DNA of 64,000 nt from Haliscomenobacter sp. (lineage in GTDB: Bacteria; Bacteroidota; Bacteroidia; Chitinophagales; Saprospiraceae), in the NCBI RefSeq assembly GCF_016718685.1, contig NZ_JADKCX010000008.1, forward strand, positions 1-64,000. Reading direction: 5' to 3'. How positions within the stretch are numbered: the first letter of the stretch is position 1; the number at the start of each line of letters is the position of its first letter. A program made the position numbers and the translations under genes. Below, in pieces: positions 1 through 9,351 of this stretch. The notes under the pieces are model-generated. The model did no database searches. It was not told the origin of the DNA and saw only the letters and a program-made list of their open reading frames with translations.

Positions 1-2
1 TC

Positions 3-529
3 GCCTCCTTGTCCATGATTGGTTCCTTTTTTCTGCCCATCTGGAGAATTGAACTGTGGGCACCCCAGTATCCCGAAGGCTTGATGATGAAAATCTGGCT
101 CAGCCACCTTTCTGGCGATGTGGAAATCATCAATGGCCTGAACCACTACATCGGTATGGCACACATTAAAGAGGAGATGTTTCCAGAGTTCATTATCCTG
201 CCGTACCTCGCCGCTTTATTTGTGGCGCTTGGGCTGGTGGTGGCTTGGGTAAACAAGCGGGTTGGGGCTTTGGCTTATCTGGGGCTGATCGTCGTCGCGG
301 GCATTGTCGCCATGGTCGATTTTTACCAATGGGGCTACCAGTATGGCCACAACCTCGATCCCACTGCCGCAATTAGTGTACCCGGTATGGCCTACCAACC
401 ACCTTTGATCGGCTATAAGAAGCTGCTCAATTTTGGTGCGTATTCGGTGCCAGACTGGGGAGGTTTCCTGTTCATTTTTGCTGGCGTGGTGCTGACGTTG
501 GTGGTTGCCTGTGAATATTATTTTTGTAA
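3..529 (+). CDS. Integral membrane protein of the nos gene cluster (5' partial)
   Basis: The reading frame is open from the first bases of the window, so the true start lies upstream. About 170 residues are visible, with hydrophobic segments near the N-terminus, around residues 62-80, 85-105 and 150-170. It sits just before nosL-nosD-nosF-nosY, where Bacteroidota nos clusters usually carry a small integral membrane protein of unknown role after nosZ. I see no cofactor motif. The open frame runs on to 731, but from about 530 it reads through nosL sequence out of frame. Adding one T to the T-run at 521-525 would end the protein at the TAA at 527-529, which fits the end of the last membrane helix. 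That end point is inference. Confidence 0.6.
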
Positions 530-559
530 AAACCTCCGCCCTACCTTCAAAAACCAAGC

Positions 560-1023
560 CAAATCCAGTCCGCAGTTGTTGCGCTTGCGTTGTTGTTCCT
601 GTTTGCCTGCACCCCCAGCCCGCCCCATCCAATACGGACACGACCAATGTGACTTTTTGCAAAATGACCATCATGGACGATCGTTTTGCGGCGGAACTGG
701 TCACGACCAAAGGAAAAGTGTACAAGTTTGACGACTTGTTTTGCCTCGACAAATACTACCGCATGCAAGGCTCACAGGAAGCGGATTACGGCCACATTTT
801 GGTCAACGACTACAACGAAGAAGGCGCTCTGATCGACTTGCGCAAGGCCGCTTTATTGAAGGCGGAAGGCTTGCGCAGCCCGATGGGAGGCAATATAGCA
901 GCTTTTTCTTCCCTTGAAAAATTGAATGAAATACAAGCGGAAAAAGATTGGAAGCGCTGGAAAGCTAAAAAAGTAACTAGAATGCTCAGAAAAACAGTGG
1001 CAAGGCGCACTCAACTGGTCTAA
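560..1023 (+). CDS. nosL: NosL copper-binding lipoprotein, frameshifted by homopolymer indels
   Basis: NosL delivers copper to nitrous oxide reductase in the periplasm. The family core is clear: a CKMTIMDDRFAAEL segment at about 655-700, then the GKVYKFDD region and a conserved Cys (FCLDKYY). The N-terminus is split over three frames. A hydrophobic leader ending in a lipobox (LFAC) reads in one frame at 566-607. PIQYGHDQC reads in a second at about 615-650, and CKM onward in a third. Deleting one C from the run near 613 and one T from the run near 650 joins them. No ATG is found in the leader frame, so the start is unresolved. It lies directly upstream of nosD and is probably co-transcribed with it. 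Confidence 0.8.
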
Positions 1024-1136
1024 CCAAAGCAGATTTGCAGATTTTTCAAAAGGACATCATCGCTAAATCGCGTGATCGGGGAAAAATCAAGATTCATTCG
1101 TCAGTCGGTGCTCATTTTCCACATTCATCATTACTT

Positions 1137-2357
1137 ATGCGTACTCCCTTTTTCATCCTCAGCCTATTTTTGATCACCAATCTGGGGGCAAAAACCATCC
1201 AGGTTGCGCCCGGTGCTTCGATTCAGCAAGCCATTGACCGGGCCATAGCGGGCGATACCGTGCTGGTGCGCACCGGAACGTACTATCAATACGGCATCAA
1301 AATCAACAAATCCCTGACCCTCTTGGGGCAAGGCAAACCCCTGCTTGATGCTGGTGGGCAAGGGGAGATCATCACCATCAGTGCGGATAAAGTTGTGGTG
1401 AAAGGCTTCCGTTTTCAGCGGACCGGGCGTACCAGTATCACGGATTGGGCAGCGGTAAAAGTGCTCAGCGCCAAATATGTTCAAGTGCTCAACAACCACA
1501 TCAGCCAAAGTTATTTTGGGATTTATTTCTCCAACGCCGACCATTGCACCGCCCGCAACAACACCATTGAGGGAAAACCCTCCGAAGAACAAAACACCGG
1601 CAACGGCATCCACGCCTGGAAATGCAATCATTTGTCGTTCAGTGACAACACAATAAAAGGCCACCGCGATGGCATTTACCTGGAATTTGTGACCGAGAGC
1701 CACATGCAACGCAATTTTTGCCTAAGCAACATTCGTTACGGCCTACATTTTATGTTTTCCCACAACAACACCTATTCCTACAACCGCTTTCGGGAAAACG
1801 GTGCTGGAGTAGCGGTGATGTACACCCGCAACGTGGTGATGCAACACAATCATTTTGAGCAAAACTGGGGTAGCGCGGCCTATGGCCTGCTGCTCAAAGA
1901 CATTTCCGACAGCAAAATCGAACACAATACCTTCGACAACAATACCACCGGGATCTACATGGAGGGTTCCAGCCGGATTCATCTGGCTTACAATACGCTC
2001 GAAAACAACGGTTGGGCCTTGCGCATTCAAGCGAATTGCAGCGACAATGTGTTTGAAAAAAACAACTTCTTGGCCAATACCTTCGATGTGGCCACCAATG
2101 GCGGCACGGTCATGAACCGTTTTTCGCAAAACTACTGGGACCAATACGCGGGTTACGACCTCAATCGCGATGGAGTAGGTGATGTTCCCTATCACCCGGT
2201 GAGCCTTTACGCCATGATTGTGGAGCGCATTCCGGCCGGACTGATGTTTTTGCACAGTTTTGTCGTGCGCCTGATCGAAGAAAGTGAAAAAATATTCCCG
2301 AGCCTGACCCCCAGTGAACTGAAAGATTCCAGTCCACTCCTCAAACCCATTAAGTGA
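1137..2357 (+). CDS. nosD: NosD, periplasmic copper-processing protein for N2O reductase
   Basis: A 406-residue secreted right-handed beta-helix protein with many N-rich helix repeats (HNNT, NNTFDNN, ENN). It belongs to the NosD/CASH family, needed with NosFY to build the copper sites of NosZ. The ATG at 1137 gives a signal peptide (MRTPFFILSLFLI) ending near AKT and is preferred over an in-frame start about 100 bp upstream, which would add a charged extension. The C-terminal region has a hydrophobic stretch near residue 365. Its stop codon overlaps the nosF start (TGATG), implying translational coupling. The gene is intact. Confidence 0.9.
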   Translation: MRTPFFILSLFLITNLGAKTIQVAPGASIQQAIDRAIAGDTVLVRTGTYYQYGIKINKSLTLLGQGKPLLDAGGQGEIITISADKVVVKGFRFQRTGRTSITDWAAVKVLSAKYVQVLNNHISQSYFGIYFSNADHCTARNNTIEGKPSEEQNTGNGIHAWKCNHLSFSDNTIKGHRDGIYLEFVTESHMQRNFCLSNIRYGLHFMFSHNNTYSYNRFRENGAGVAVMYTRNVVMQHNHFEQNWGSAAYGLLLKDISDSKIEHNTFDNNTTGIYMEGSSRIHLAYNTLENNGWALRIQANCSDNVFEKNNFLANTFDVATNGGTVMNRFSQNYWDQYAGYDLNRDGVGDVPYHPVSLYAMIVERIPAGLMFLHSFVVRLIEESEKIFPSLTPSELKDSSPLLKPIK

Positions 2358-3112
2358 TGATCCAGACCCAAAATTTGAGCAAACATTTTGGCAAACTCTG
2401 TGCCCTCAACAACGTGAGTGTATCCTTGCAAAAGGGCAAGGGGGTTTCCCTGATTGGCCCTAATGGCTCGGGTAAAACCACCTTCATCAAGTGTTTGCTG
2501 GGCATGGTGATCCCCGATGCGGGTCGGATTTGTTTCAATGACCAACCCATTCTCCGCGATTCCTGGGACTACCGCAAGCAGATCGGCTACATGCCCCAAA
2601 TTGGCCGTTATCCCGACAACATGCGGGTGCGTCAGGTATTCGACCTGATGACCGACCTGCGCAAAGACAGCCATTGCGGGCCTTTGGACGAGGAGTTGAT
2701 CGAAGAATTTGGCTTAAAAAACAGTTTTGACAAACCCATGCGCACCCTTTCGGGTGGAACCCGGCAAAAGGTCAGCGCCTGTTTGGCTTTTTTGTTCGAT
2801 CCAGCCGTATTGGTGCTGGATGAACCCACCGCGGGTTTAGATCCACTGGCGGCAGAAGCGCTCAAAGCCAAGGTTTTGCGCGAGCAACAAAAAGGAAAAC
2901 TCGTCTTGATGACTTCCCACATCCTCAACGACCTGGAAGAACTGACCACCGATGTGATGTACCTGGTAGAAGGTGATTTGCTGTTTTTTGAGTCGGTTGA
3001 AAACATTTTGGAACGAACGGAGGAAACCCGTTTTGCCAAAGCCATCGCCAAAATTATGGCGCAACAAGGCAAAATTTCCAGTACTCCTCAACGCAAAACC
3101 ATCGCCCTATGA
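2357..3112 (+). CDS. nosF: NosF, ABC transporter ATPase of the NosFY(D) complex
   Basis: A 251-residue cytoplasmic ATPase. Walker A is GPNGSGKT at residues 34-41. The signature is LSGGT, not the usual LSGGQ, and Walker B is VLVLDEP, followed by the AGLDP D-loop and a switch His in MTSHIL. Together with NosY it forms the ABC unit that acts with NosD in NosZ maturation. The ATG at 2357 overlaps the nosD stop; a GTG directly before it at 2354 is a possible alternative. The 3' end overlaps nosY by 4 bp (ATGA). No defects are seen. Confidence 0.93.
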   Translation: MIQTQNLSKHFGKLCALNNVSVSLQKGKGVSLIGPNGSGKTTFIKCLLGMVIPDAGRICFNDQPILRDSWDYRKQIGYMPQIGRYPDNMRVRQVFDLMTDLRKDSHCGPLDEELIEEFGLKNSFDKPMRTLSGGTRQKVSACLAFLFDPAVLVLDEPTAGLDPLAAEALKAKVLREQQKGKLVLMTSHILNDLEELTTDVMYLVEGDLLFFESVENILERTEETRFAKAIAKIMAQQGKISSTPQRKTIAL

Positions 3113-3874
3113 GCATCCTGCTTCGCTATATCGCTTACGACATCCTGCGCAACCGCATGATCATTGCGTATACCCTCTTTTTGTTGCTGATGTCGGCTAC
3201 GATGTTCAGCATTGAAAGCAATCCCGGCAAAGGTTTGCTCAATTTGTTGAACATCGTATTGATCGTGGTGCCGCTAGTCAGCATCATTTTCAGCACCATC
3301 CACTATTACAATTCTTATGAGTTCATTGAGCTGTTGTTGGCGCAACCCATTCCACGGAAAAGGTTGGCTTTTGGGCAGTTTTTGGGGTGGGTATGCACTT
3401 TCGCTGGCTTTTTTGATTGGGGTGGGCATCCCGGTTTTACTGACCGGGTTCAGCAGCGCGGCCCTCAGTCTGGTGCTGACGGGGGTGTTTCTAACCCTCA
3501 TTTTTGTGGCTTTGGCCATGTTGGCCGCGGTGCGCACCCGAGATAAGGCCAGGGGCATTGGCGTGGCTTTGCTGCTGTGGTTCTATTTTGCGCTGCTCTA
3601 CAATGGGATCGTGCTCTTTTTGCTCTTCGCCTTTAGTGAATATCCACTGGAGAAGGCGGTCATTGCCTTCGTTTCTTTCAACCCCATCGACCTGGGGCGC
3701 ATCCTGGTGATGTTGCATACCGATGCTTCGGCCTTGATGGGTTTTACGGGGGCGGTGATGCAGCAGTTTTTTGGCAGTGGCTGGGGGGTATTGTATGCGG
3801 TATTGATTATGCTGCTGTGGTTTGTGCTGCCGCTGTGGGGAAGTGTGCGGAGTTTTAGTCGGAAGGACTTTTGA
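3109..3874 (+). CDS. nosY: NosY, ABC permease of the NosFY complex, frameshifted
   Basis: A multi-spanning permease that partners NosF. The N-terminal half (MSILLRYIAYDILRNR, then two membrane helices and the EFIELLLAQPIPRKR motif) reads in one frame to about 3385. The C-terminal half, with four or more helices and the RTRDKARGIGVALLLWF motif, reads in another. Removing one base around the G-run at 3383-3390 gives 254 residues, the usual size. Because the rest of the nos cluster is coherent, I read this as a sequence error rather than a dead gene. It is the last gene of the nos unit. Confidence 0.85.
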
Positions 3875-3905
3875 GACTTTGGCTTCGGCGTGTTTCAGGC
3901 TTAAT

Positions 3906-3934
3906 GATCTTAGCCGACATCGGGGCCTAAGATT
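3906..3934 (+). terminator. Possible hairpin terminator after nosY
   Basis: The arms ATCTTAG (3907-3913) and CTAAGAT (3927-3933) can form a 7-bp stem 30 bp after the nosY stop. There is no clear U-tract, so this may be a weak or factor-dependent stop. Confidence 0.35.
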
Positions 3935-4004
3935 CCCTAGACACCAAAGATGGCTCAAAGAATGATTAAAAAAATGATTTTCAAGAACTTAAATAAATTG
4001 TCTA

Positions 4005-4715
4005 ATGAATAGCAACCAAACTGTAGGCCAAATTGTGGCCGAAGACTTCCGCAAAGCCGCTATATTCAAACACTACGGCATCGATTTTTGCTGTGGCGGT
4101 GGCCGTACCCTGGTTGAAAGCTGCCAATCCAAAGGTGTAGACCCACAGGAAGTAGCAGCTGCTTTGGAGGAACTGGAACAATCTGCCTTCGCTTCCGAAA
4201 CGGAATACAACGAGTGGTCGCTGAGCTTCCTGATCGACTACATCGTCAACAAATACCATCATTACATCCAGCGCAGCGCCAACCCAATTACCGAGTTTGC
4301 GGTCAAAGTAGCGCGGGTACACGGCCAGCGGCATCCCGAAGTGATTGAAGTGCTACAATCCTGGAATGAACTGCGGGAAGAATTGCTCCAACACCTACAG
4401 AAGGAAGAACAAATCCTTTTTCCTTACATCAAAACCCTGGAAAACAAAACAGAATGGCAACAACCGGGCTTCGGGACCATCGAAAACCCGCTGGCCGTGA
4501 TGGAGTCCGAGCACGAAAACGCCGGTGCACTGATGGCCCGCATTGCCGAACTCACCGATCAGTATCAGGCACCTGAAGGGGCTTGCACGACGTATCGGGT
4601 GTTGTTTTCAATGCTGAAGGAGTTTGAAGAGAAGTTGCACGAGCATGTGCATTTGGAGAATAATATCTTGTTTGTGAAGGGGGCGGAACTGGAGAAGGAA
4701 ATGGTAGGAGTATAA
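4005..4715 (+). CDS. ric: Iron-sulfur cluster repair di-iron protein (Ric/YtfE/ScdA)
   Basis: A 236-residue cytoplasmic hemerythrin-like protein that repairs Fe-S clusters damaged by NO or oxidants. The N-terminal ScdA_N domain has the diagnostic DFCCGGG motif near residue 28. It is followed by a hemerythrin HHE domain with iron ligands visible as HH near residue 85, EEQILF, SEHENA and HEHVHLENN. It follows the nos cluster on the same strand after a 130-bp gap with its own possible hairpin, so it is probably a separate unit. The pairing fits a denitrification or NO-stress context. The gene is intact. Confidence 0.93.
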   Translation: MNSNQTVGQIVAEDFRKAAIFKHYGIDFCCGGGRTLVESCQSKGVDPQEVAAALEELEQSAFASETEYNEWSLSFLIDYIVNKYHHYIQRSANPITEFAVKVARVHGQRHPEVIEVLQSWNELREELLQHLQKEEQILFPYIKTLENKTEWQQPGFGTIENPLAVMESEHENAGALMARIAELTDQYQAPEGACTTYRVLFSMLKEFEEKLHEHVHLENNILFVKGAELEKEMVGV

Positions 4716-4729
4716 ATGGTGACATATGG

Positions 4730-4764
4730 AAGGTGCTATTTCAAGATGATAGCACCTTTCTTAT
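4730..4764 (+). terminator. Rho-independent terminator after ric
   Basis: A perfect 10-bp stem, AAGGTGCTAT (4730-4739) with ATAGCACCTT (4749-4758), is followed by TCTT. It lies 15 bp after the ric stop. It also faces the convergent Uma2 gene, so it may act in both directions. Confidence 0.7.
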
Positions 4765-4780
4765 GACCTGATGTCTTCCC

Positions 4781-5410
4781 TCAAATAACTTCCCCCCAGA
4801 CTACCTCCAATCCCGGCATCACCTCACCTCCGCTCAATTTTTCTTCAAACGGCACCGTTTGGATTTCCCCATTTTCAATGTACACATAAGTACGCCGATT
4901 TTGGGGATCGATTAGCCAGCCCAGGCGACAGCCACAATCCATGTATTCGTCCATTTTTTCGCGGAGTTCGCTCAGGCTTTGGTCTTCTGAGCGCAGTTCG
5001 AGTACGAAATCTGGGGCGATTGGGGCGAATTTTTTCTTTTCCTGAGGACTAAGCGCATCCCAGCGCTCTTTGCGAATCCAGGCAGTGTCAGGTGCCCGTT
5101 CAGCTCCATTTGGCAAGGTGAAACCCGTTGAAGAATCAAAAGTAACCCCCAATTTATGCACACGATTCCAAAAAACTATTTCAGCGTTAATTTCTGAATT
5201 TCTGTTTCCAGTTTCTGATCCCGTTGGAGCAATAATAATCATTTGGCCATCCGCAGTACGTTCAATCCGTAGGTCATTGTTGAGTTGGCAGAAGGCAAAA
5301 AACTCCTCGCTGCTCATGTCTTTTGCATACAAGCGCAATGGTTTATCAAGATGGAATTTCACCTTGAAAACATTGGCAACAATGGCTTGAGATTCGAGTA
5401 CAGTTGGCAT
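4781..5410 (-). CDS. Uma2-family (DUF820) PD-(D/E)XK nuclease-fold protein
   Basis: A 209-residue protein of the Uma2 family, a restriction-endonuclease-like fold common in cyanobacteria and Bacteroidota and of unknown physiological role. The fold is marked by the PDTAWI segment, then PDFVLELRS with the catalytic Asp and Glu, a REKMDEYMDCGCRLGWLIDP stretch and a C-terminal VLEVVW-like strand. The length is typical. It is transcribed alone from a canonical promoter at 5433-5463 and faces ric. Confidence 0.85.
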   Translation of the reverse strand: MPTVLESQAIVANVFKVKFHLDKPLRLYAKDMSSEEFFAFCQLNNDLRIERTADGQMIIIAPTGSETGNRNSEINAEIVFWNRVHKLGVTFDSSTGFTLPNGAERAPDTAWIRKERWDALSPQEKKKFAPIAPDFVLELRSEDQSLSELREKMDEYMDCGCRLGWLIDPQNRRTYVYIENGEIQTVPFEEKLSGGEVMPGLEVVWGEVI

Positions 5411-5432
5411 AAGTGTACAAACTGGTTTCTAC

Positions 5433-5463
5433 AAAGATAGCCGGAATTGGCATAAAATCAAAC
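5433..5463 (-). promoter_or_regulatory. Bacteroidota-type promoter for the Uma2 gene
   Basis: On the minus strand a TTTG -33 box (5460-5463) is followed by exactly 19 nt and then the -7 box TATCTTTG (5433-5440), matching the Bacteroidota sigma-ABfr consensus. The start codon lies 23 bp downstream. Confidence 0.75.
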
Positions 5464-5535
5464 CACTGAATAAAAGAGGACAAGCGATGCTAGAGCGTGT
5501 CGTTTGTGCCTCTTTTATTAGGTCAAAAGCGAAAA

Positions 5536-6780
5536 TTATCCTTCAGCGTGGCGTTTAAAATTATCCAATATCGCCTGCCACCCTGCTTCCTGCAGTTCAT
5601 GGCTATGCATATTTTCCGCTTCAAAAGCCTCAATCACTTCAGTGCTCTGGCCACTCCCCTTAAAAGTTACCTCCACCTTGCGGCCATCGTCAATGGTGTA
5701 AGTCAGGCGTTCATTGGGAATCACTTCATCAAAATTACCACCAAAGTCAAAACTCACACTGCCATCCCTGGCTGCCATGGTGTACACAAAACGGCCACCC
5801 GGGCGCAGGTCGTTTTCCGCTTTGGGCGTATGCCAATCGTCGGAAGCATTGTTCCATTCCACGATGTGTTTCGGGTCGGTCCAATATTCCCAGGCTTTTT
5901 CGACAGGCACGTTGACAGTGCTTTTTACGGTAATGACGGTAGGTGGTTTGAGTTTGGCAATTTCGATTTTCCGCATTTGAAACAAGGCATTCATCGCGTA
6001 TTGGGCTGCATCGGGATCGGGGTCTGCCAGAGCAAACATCAATTCCCGGGGTACAATTTGCCAGGATACTCCAAACTCATCCTTTAACCAAGCGCACATG
6101 CTCTCTTCCCCTTTGGCGGTGAAGCCATTCCAATAATGGTCAACTTCTTCCTGGCCCTGGCAATCCACCACCAAAGACAATCCTTCATTAAAACTGAAAT
6201 TATGGGTACCCGGAGCGTCCATGACCATAAAAACCTGATTGTGAAGGTTGAACTGGGCGTGTTTGATCATACCAGGGCTGGGTTCTCCTTCTTCAAAACG
6301 GGCGATACCTACAAGAGAAGAGTCAGGAAACAAACTGGAATAAGTATTGATAGCTGCTTCGGCCTTGCCAAATTGTTCGTTGGCAAACATGATCAGCGGC
6401 GTGAATTTTTGACCAACATCCTCCATTTTACCCCAGTCCAATTGCCAGGAAACCCCGAATTGGTCTTGCAACCAACCATATTTTTGACTCCAGGCGTATT
6501 TCCCCAGGGGCATCATCACCATACCTCCGCTGCTGAGCTGCGCCCATGCTGCGTCAATTTCGGACTCACTTTGGCAAACCACATAGAAGGAAATGGAAGG
6601 ATTAATTTTGAACTGTGGCCCACCATTGAGGCCCATGAATTTTTGGCCACTCAGTTCAAAGTTGACCACCATGCCACTGTCGGTTGTAATTTTACCCTCC
6701 CCAAAAACGGAGCAGTAAAACTCGGCTGCTGCTTTGGCCTGGCCATCAAACCAAAGGCAGGGATAGATTTTATTTTGCAT
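5536..6780 (-). CDS. Fusion protein: two VOC (PhnB-like) domains plus an AHSA1/SRPBCC domain
   Basis: A 414-residue cytoplasmic protein with three domains. Residues 1-125 and about 130-265 are glyoxalase/VOC domains of the '3-demethylubiquinone-9 3-methyltransferase' (PhnB/YdcJ-like) type. Each starts with the (M)I/PCLWFDGQAKAAAEFY or TPLIMFANEQFGKAEAAI pattern and ends with QFGVSWQ or EFGVSWQ. Residues about 285-414 are an AHSA1-type SRPBCC domain (VPVEKAWEYWTDPKHIVEWN). No substrate is known for this group. It lies 24 bp downstream of another PhnB-like gene, probably in one operon. Confidence 0.85.
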   Translation of the reverse strand: MQNKIYPCLWFDGQAKAAAEFYCSVFGEGKITTDSGMVVNFELSGQKFMGLNGGPQFKINPSISFYVVCQSESEIDAAWAQLSSGGMVMMPLGKYAWSQKYGWLQDQFGVSWQLDWGKMEDVGQKFTPLIMFANEQFGKAEAAINTYSSLFPDSSLVGIARFEEGEPSPGMIKHAQFNLHNQVFMVMDAPGTHNFSFNEGLSLVVDCQGQEEVDHYWNGFTAKGEESMCAWLKDEFGVSWQIVPRELMFALADPDPDAAQYAMNALFQMRKIEIAKLKPPTVITVKSTVNVPVEKAWEYWTDPKHIVEWNNASDDWHTPKAENDLRPGGRFVYTMAARDGSVSFDFGGNFDEVIPNERLTYTIDDGRKVEVTFKGSGQSTEVIEAFEAENMHSHELQEAGWQAILDNFKRHAEG

Positions 6781-6804
6781 CAGGACTGTCTTTTGAGGGT
6801 TTAA

Positions 6805-7245
6805 TTAAGCAGCTTCTACACAATCAAACATCCACTGTACGCCAAATTGGTCGGTGAAACTACCGAATAAGCTGCCCCAAAACATCTCTTGCAACTCCAT
6901 CTCTACCTTACCACCAACGGAAAGTGCATCAAACAGGCGTTTGGTTTCTGCTTTGGTATCGGGAGAAAGGCAAATGTAGGAATTGTTGCCAAATTGCACC
7001 TTAAAGCCCATCGATTCAGTTGCGTCGGTACCCATGATGCTGTGTCCGCCGATGATGGGCAAGGAAACGTGCATCACCAGGTTGAGGTCTGCTTCGGACA
7101 TTGGAGGTGTACCATCTTGTGGTGGGACGCTGCTGAAACGCACGATGCCGTCGCTGCTAAACTCAGTACCAAATACCGACTTGTAAAAATTGAACGCTGC
7201 TTCGGTGTTGCCAGGGAAATTGAGATAGGTGCTTACGCTTGCCAT
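6805..7245 (-). CDS. VOC-family (PhnB-like) protein
   Basis: A 146-residue single-domain glyoxalase-fold protein of the PhnB group. It shows the opening pattern TYLNFPGNTEAAFNFYKSVF and the closing pattern DQFGVQWMFDC. It resembles the first domain of the fusion gene just downstream, suggesting duplication within one operon. The reaction is unknown; PhnB-like proteins are often misnamed methyltransferases. The start ATG at 7245 gives the expected N-terminus. Confidence 0.88.
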   Translation of the reverse strand: MASVSTYLNFPGNTEAAFNFYKSVFGTEFSSDGIVRFSSVPPQDGTPPMSEADLNLVMHVSLPIIGGHSIMGTDATESMGFKVQFGNNSYICLSPDTKAETKRLFDALSVGGKVEMELQEMFWGSLFGSFTDQFGVQWMFDCVEAA

Positions 7246-7293
7246 GTTTTAAATTTTTGTGGGTGATAAATGTGTTTTAAAAGTTTAACAACG

Positions 7294-7301
7294 CAAAGAT
7301 A
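7294..7301 (-). promoter_or_regulatory. Likely -7 promoter element for the VOC operon
   Basis: TATCTTTG on the minus strand lies 49 bp upstream of the VOC start codon. A TTTG occurs upstream, but with a 15-nt spacer instead of 19, so only the -7 box is convincing. Confidence 0.5.
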
Positions 7302-7424
7302 ATTTTATTTTAGAAACAAAATGTGGTGTGAATGCGACAGCTTGTGGGGCAATTGCGACATAATTCTACTAAAGGTATAGTTCGACCTTTCCTCTTTCTT
7401 ATCTTTACCCAAACTTGAACAAAC

Positions 7425-8393
7425 ATGCGTATTGGTCTTCTCTTCCTCAGCATACTGTGCCTCAGTGGGTTTGCAACCGCCCAAAGCTGGCAGATTTTAC
7501 CCACCCAAAACGAGTGTAGTACCCGCCACGAAAACGCCATGGCTGCCATTGGCAATCGCCTGTATTTGTTGGGCGGCAGGGGCATGCGGCCCGTGGATGA
7601 ACTCGATTTGTCGACCAAAACCTGGAAGGCTTTGCAACAAACGCCGATGGAGATGAGCCACTTTCAGGCCTTGAGCTACAAAGGGGAAATTTATGTGTTG
7701 GGTGCTTTTACGGGCAGTTACCCCCATGAAAAGCCGATTGAAAACATTTACATTTTTAACCCGGTACAAAATGCCTGGCGCAAAGGCCCGGAAATCCCCA
7801 AAGATCGCCTGCGCGGTGCAGCGGGCACCTTCATCCGCGATGACAAATTTTACATCGTTTGTGGCATTCAGGATGGGCATTGGGATGGTTTCGTGGGCTG
7901 GTTTGACGAATATGACCCGGCTACCAACACCTGGCGCAAACTCCCCGATGCACCTCACGCCCGCGACCATATTTCTGTAGCAGTAGTCAAAGACAAACTG
8001 GTAGTGGCTGGAGGCCGTACCTCTTGGGCCAAAACGAACCAGGTGCTACAACTCACTCTAAAAGAAGTAGACATTTACGATTTCAAAACCAATACCTGGA
8101 CGACCCTGGATGCCAGCAAAAACATCCCTACACCCCGGGCGGGAGCTACTGCTATTGCCTATAAAGGTAAAGTCCTGGTCATCGGCGGGGAATCGACTGC
8201 CCACGTGGAGGCGCACAACGAAGTGGAAGCCTATAATGTAAAGAAGAATGTTTGGGAAAAATGGGCCAAGCTCAACACTACCCGGCACGGTACCCAGGTC
8301 GTACAAGTCAAAGGAAAACTGTACATCGGCGCTGGTTCAAAAAATCGGGGCGGAGGGCCGGAGTTGAATACCGTGGAGGTACTGCAAAAATAG
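7425..8393 (+). CDS. Secreted kelch-repeat beta-propeller protein
   Basis: A 322-residue protein with a cleavable signal peptide (about residues 1-19, ending GFATAQ) and about five to six kelch repeats. These show the usual pattern of paired Gly and spaced Tyr/Trp, for example NRLYLLGGRG, GEIYVLGAF, KFYIVCGIQ, KLVVAGGRT and KVLVIGGES, each followed by a Trp such as NTWRKLPD or NTWTTLD. Kelch propellers bind proteins or glycans; no enzymatic motif is seen. A TATCTTTA element at 7400-7407 may be its -7 box. Confidence 0.85.
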   Translation: MRIGLLFLSILCLSGFATAQSWQILPTQNECSTRHENAMAAIGNRLYLLGGRGMRPVDELDLSTKTWKALQQTPMEMSHFQALSYKGEIYVLGAFTGSYPHEKPIENIYIFNPVQNAWRKGPEIPKDRLRGAAGTFIRDDKFYIVCGIQDGHWDGFVGWFDEYDPATNTWRKLPDAPHARDHISVAVVKDKLVVAGGRTSWAKTNQVLQLTLKEVDIYDFKTNTWTTLDASKNIPTPRAGATAIAYKGKVLVIGGESTAHVEAHNEVEAYNVKKNVWEKWAKLNTTRHGTQVVQVKGKLYIGAGSKNRGGGPELNTVEVLQK

Positions 8394-8434
8394 TCCATTT
8401 GTAATTTTTAGGCTTGCTGGCAACTAATCGGCGC

Positions 8435-9351
8435 ATGTACTACTATTTTGTCATTCAACAACCGATTCTGAGTAGAAAGATGGAGGAACTGGGGCTGCAA
8501 CCTGTTTTCGGCTACATTCTCGGAGTGCTGGTATTCCTCGGGTTGTCTTTTACTTGTTTTACAAAACGACCTATGCCGGATATATCTATGCTGCGGCTGG
8601 GCTCAGCTTGGTGTTTGGTTTTGGTGAAAAAGAGCGCAATGACTTTTTAAAAACGACCTTCCCATTGTCGACATATCGACGTGTTCGGGCAGTCGAAAAT
8701 GGCTTACTTGTACTTCCATTTGTCGTTTTTTTGTGTTTAAAAACCGAGTTTTTATTGGCACCTGGCTTATTGCTGGCAGCTTTGGCCCTCAGTTTGTTTA
8801 ACTCAGGCAATCGCTTGAGTTTGACCATTCCCACTCCCTTTTTTCGTTTCCCCTTTGAGTTTACGATCGGGTTTCGCAAATACTGGCTGCTCTATTTGAT
8901 TGCTTATTTTGTAGCCTGGAAGGCCATTGAGGTTGACAATTTCAACCTTGGTGCGGGAAGTCTGGCATTTGTATGTTTATTGGCCATGAGCCATTACGCC
9001 CTGCCGGAAAACGACTATTACGTGTGGATGTACAACTGCACGCCACGGCAATTTTTGCTCAAAAAAACGGCAACCGCCTGGCTCTATCTTAGCATGCTGA
9101 CGCTGCCTTTGATGGTGTTGCTGAGCATTTTTTCTGGGACAAAACTGGATTTCCTATACCTGGTTTTAGGCTTAGGCTTGTTCTTGATTTGGGCGATGAT
9201 TTTGGCCAAATACTCCGCTTACCCTCGGGAGATGAGTTTGCCTCAGGCACTGTTTTTGGCCTTAGCATGTGGTTTCCACCCTTGTTTGTTGCTTGTGCTG
9301 CCCCTGTTTTACAAACGAGCCATTCAACGGTTAAATACCTACCTACAATGA
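8435..9351 (+). CDS. ABC transporter permease-like membrane protein, frameshifted
   Basis: A polytopic membrane protein of about 305 residues whose gene overlaps a downstream ABC ATPase by 4 bp (ATGA), so the two are very likely one transporter. The first ~35 residues (from MYYYFVIQQP) read in one frame and the rest, from FYLFYKTTYAG, in another. Adding one T to the TTTT run near 8552 joins them. Several hydrophobic helices follow, with a loop NDYYVWMYNCTPRQFLLKK. Its family is not recognised beyond general ABC-2-like character. It might move a peptide or lipid, but nothing in the sequence says which. Confidence 0.7.
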
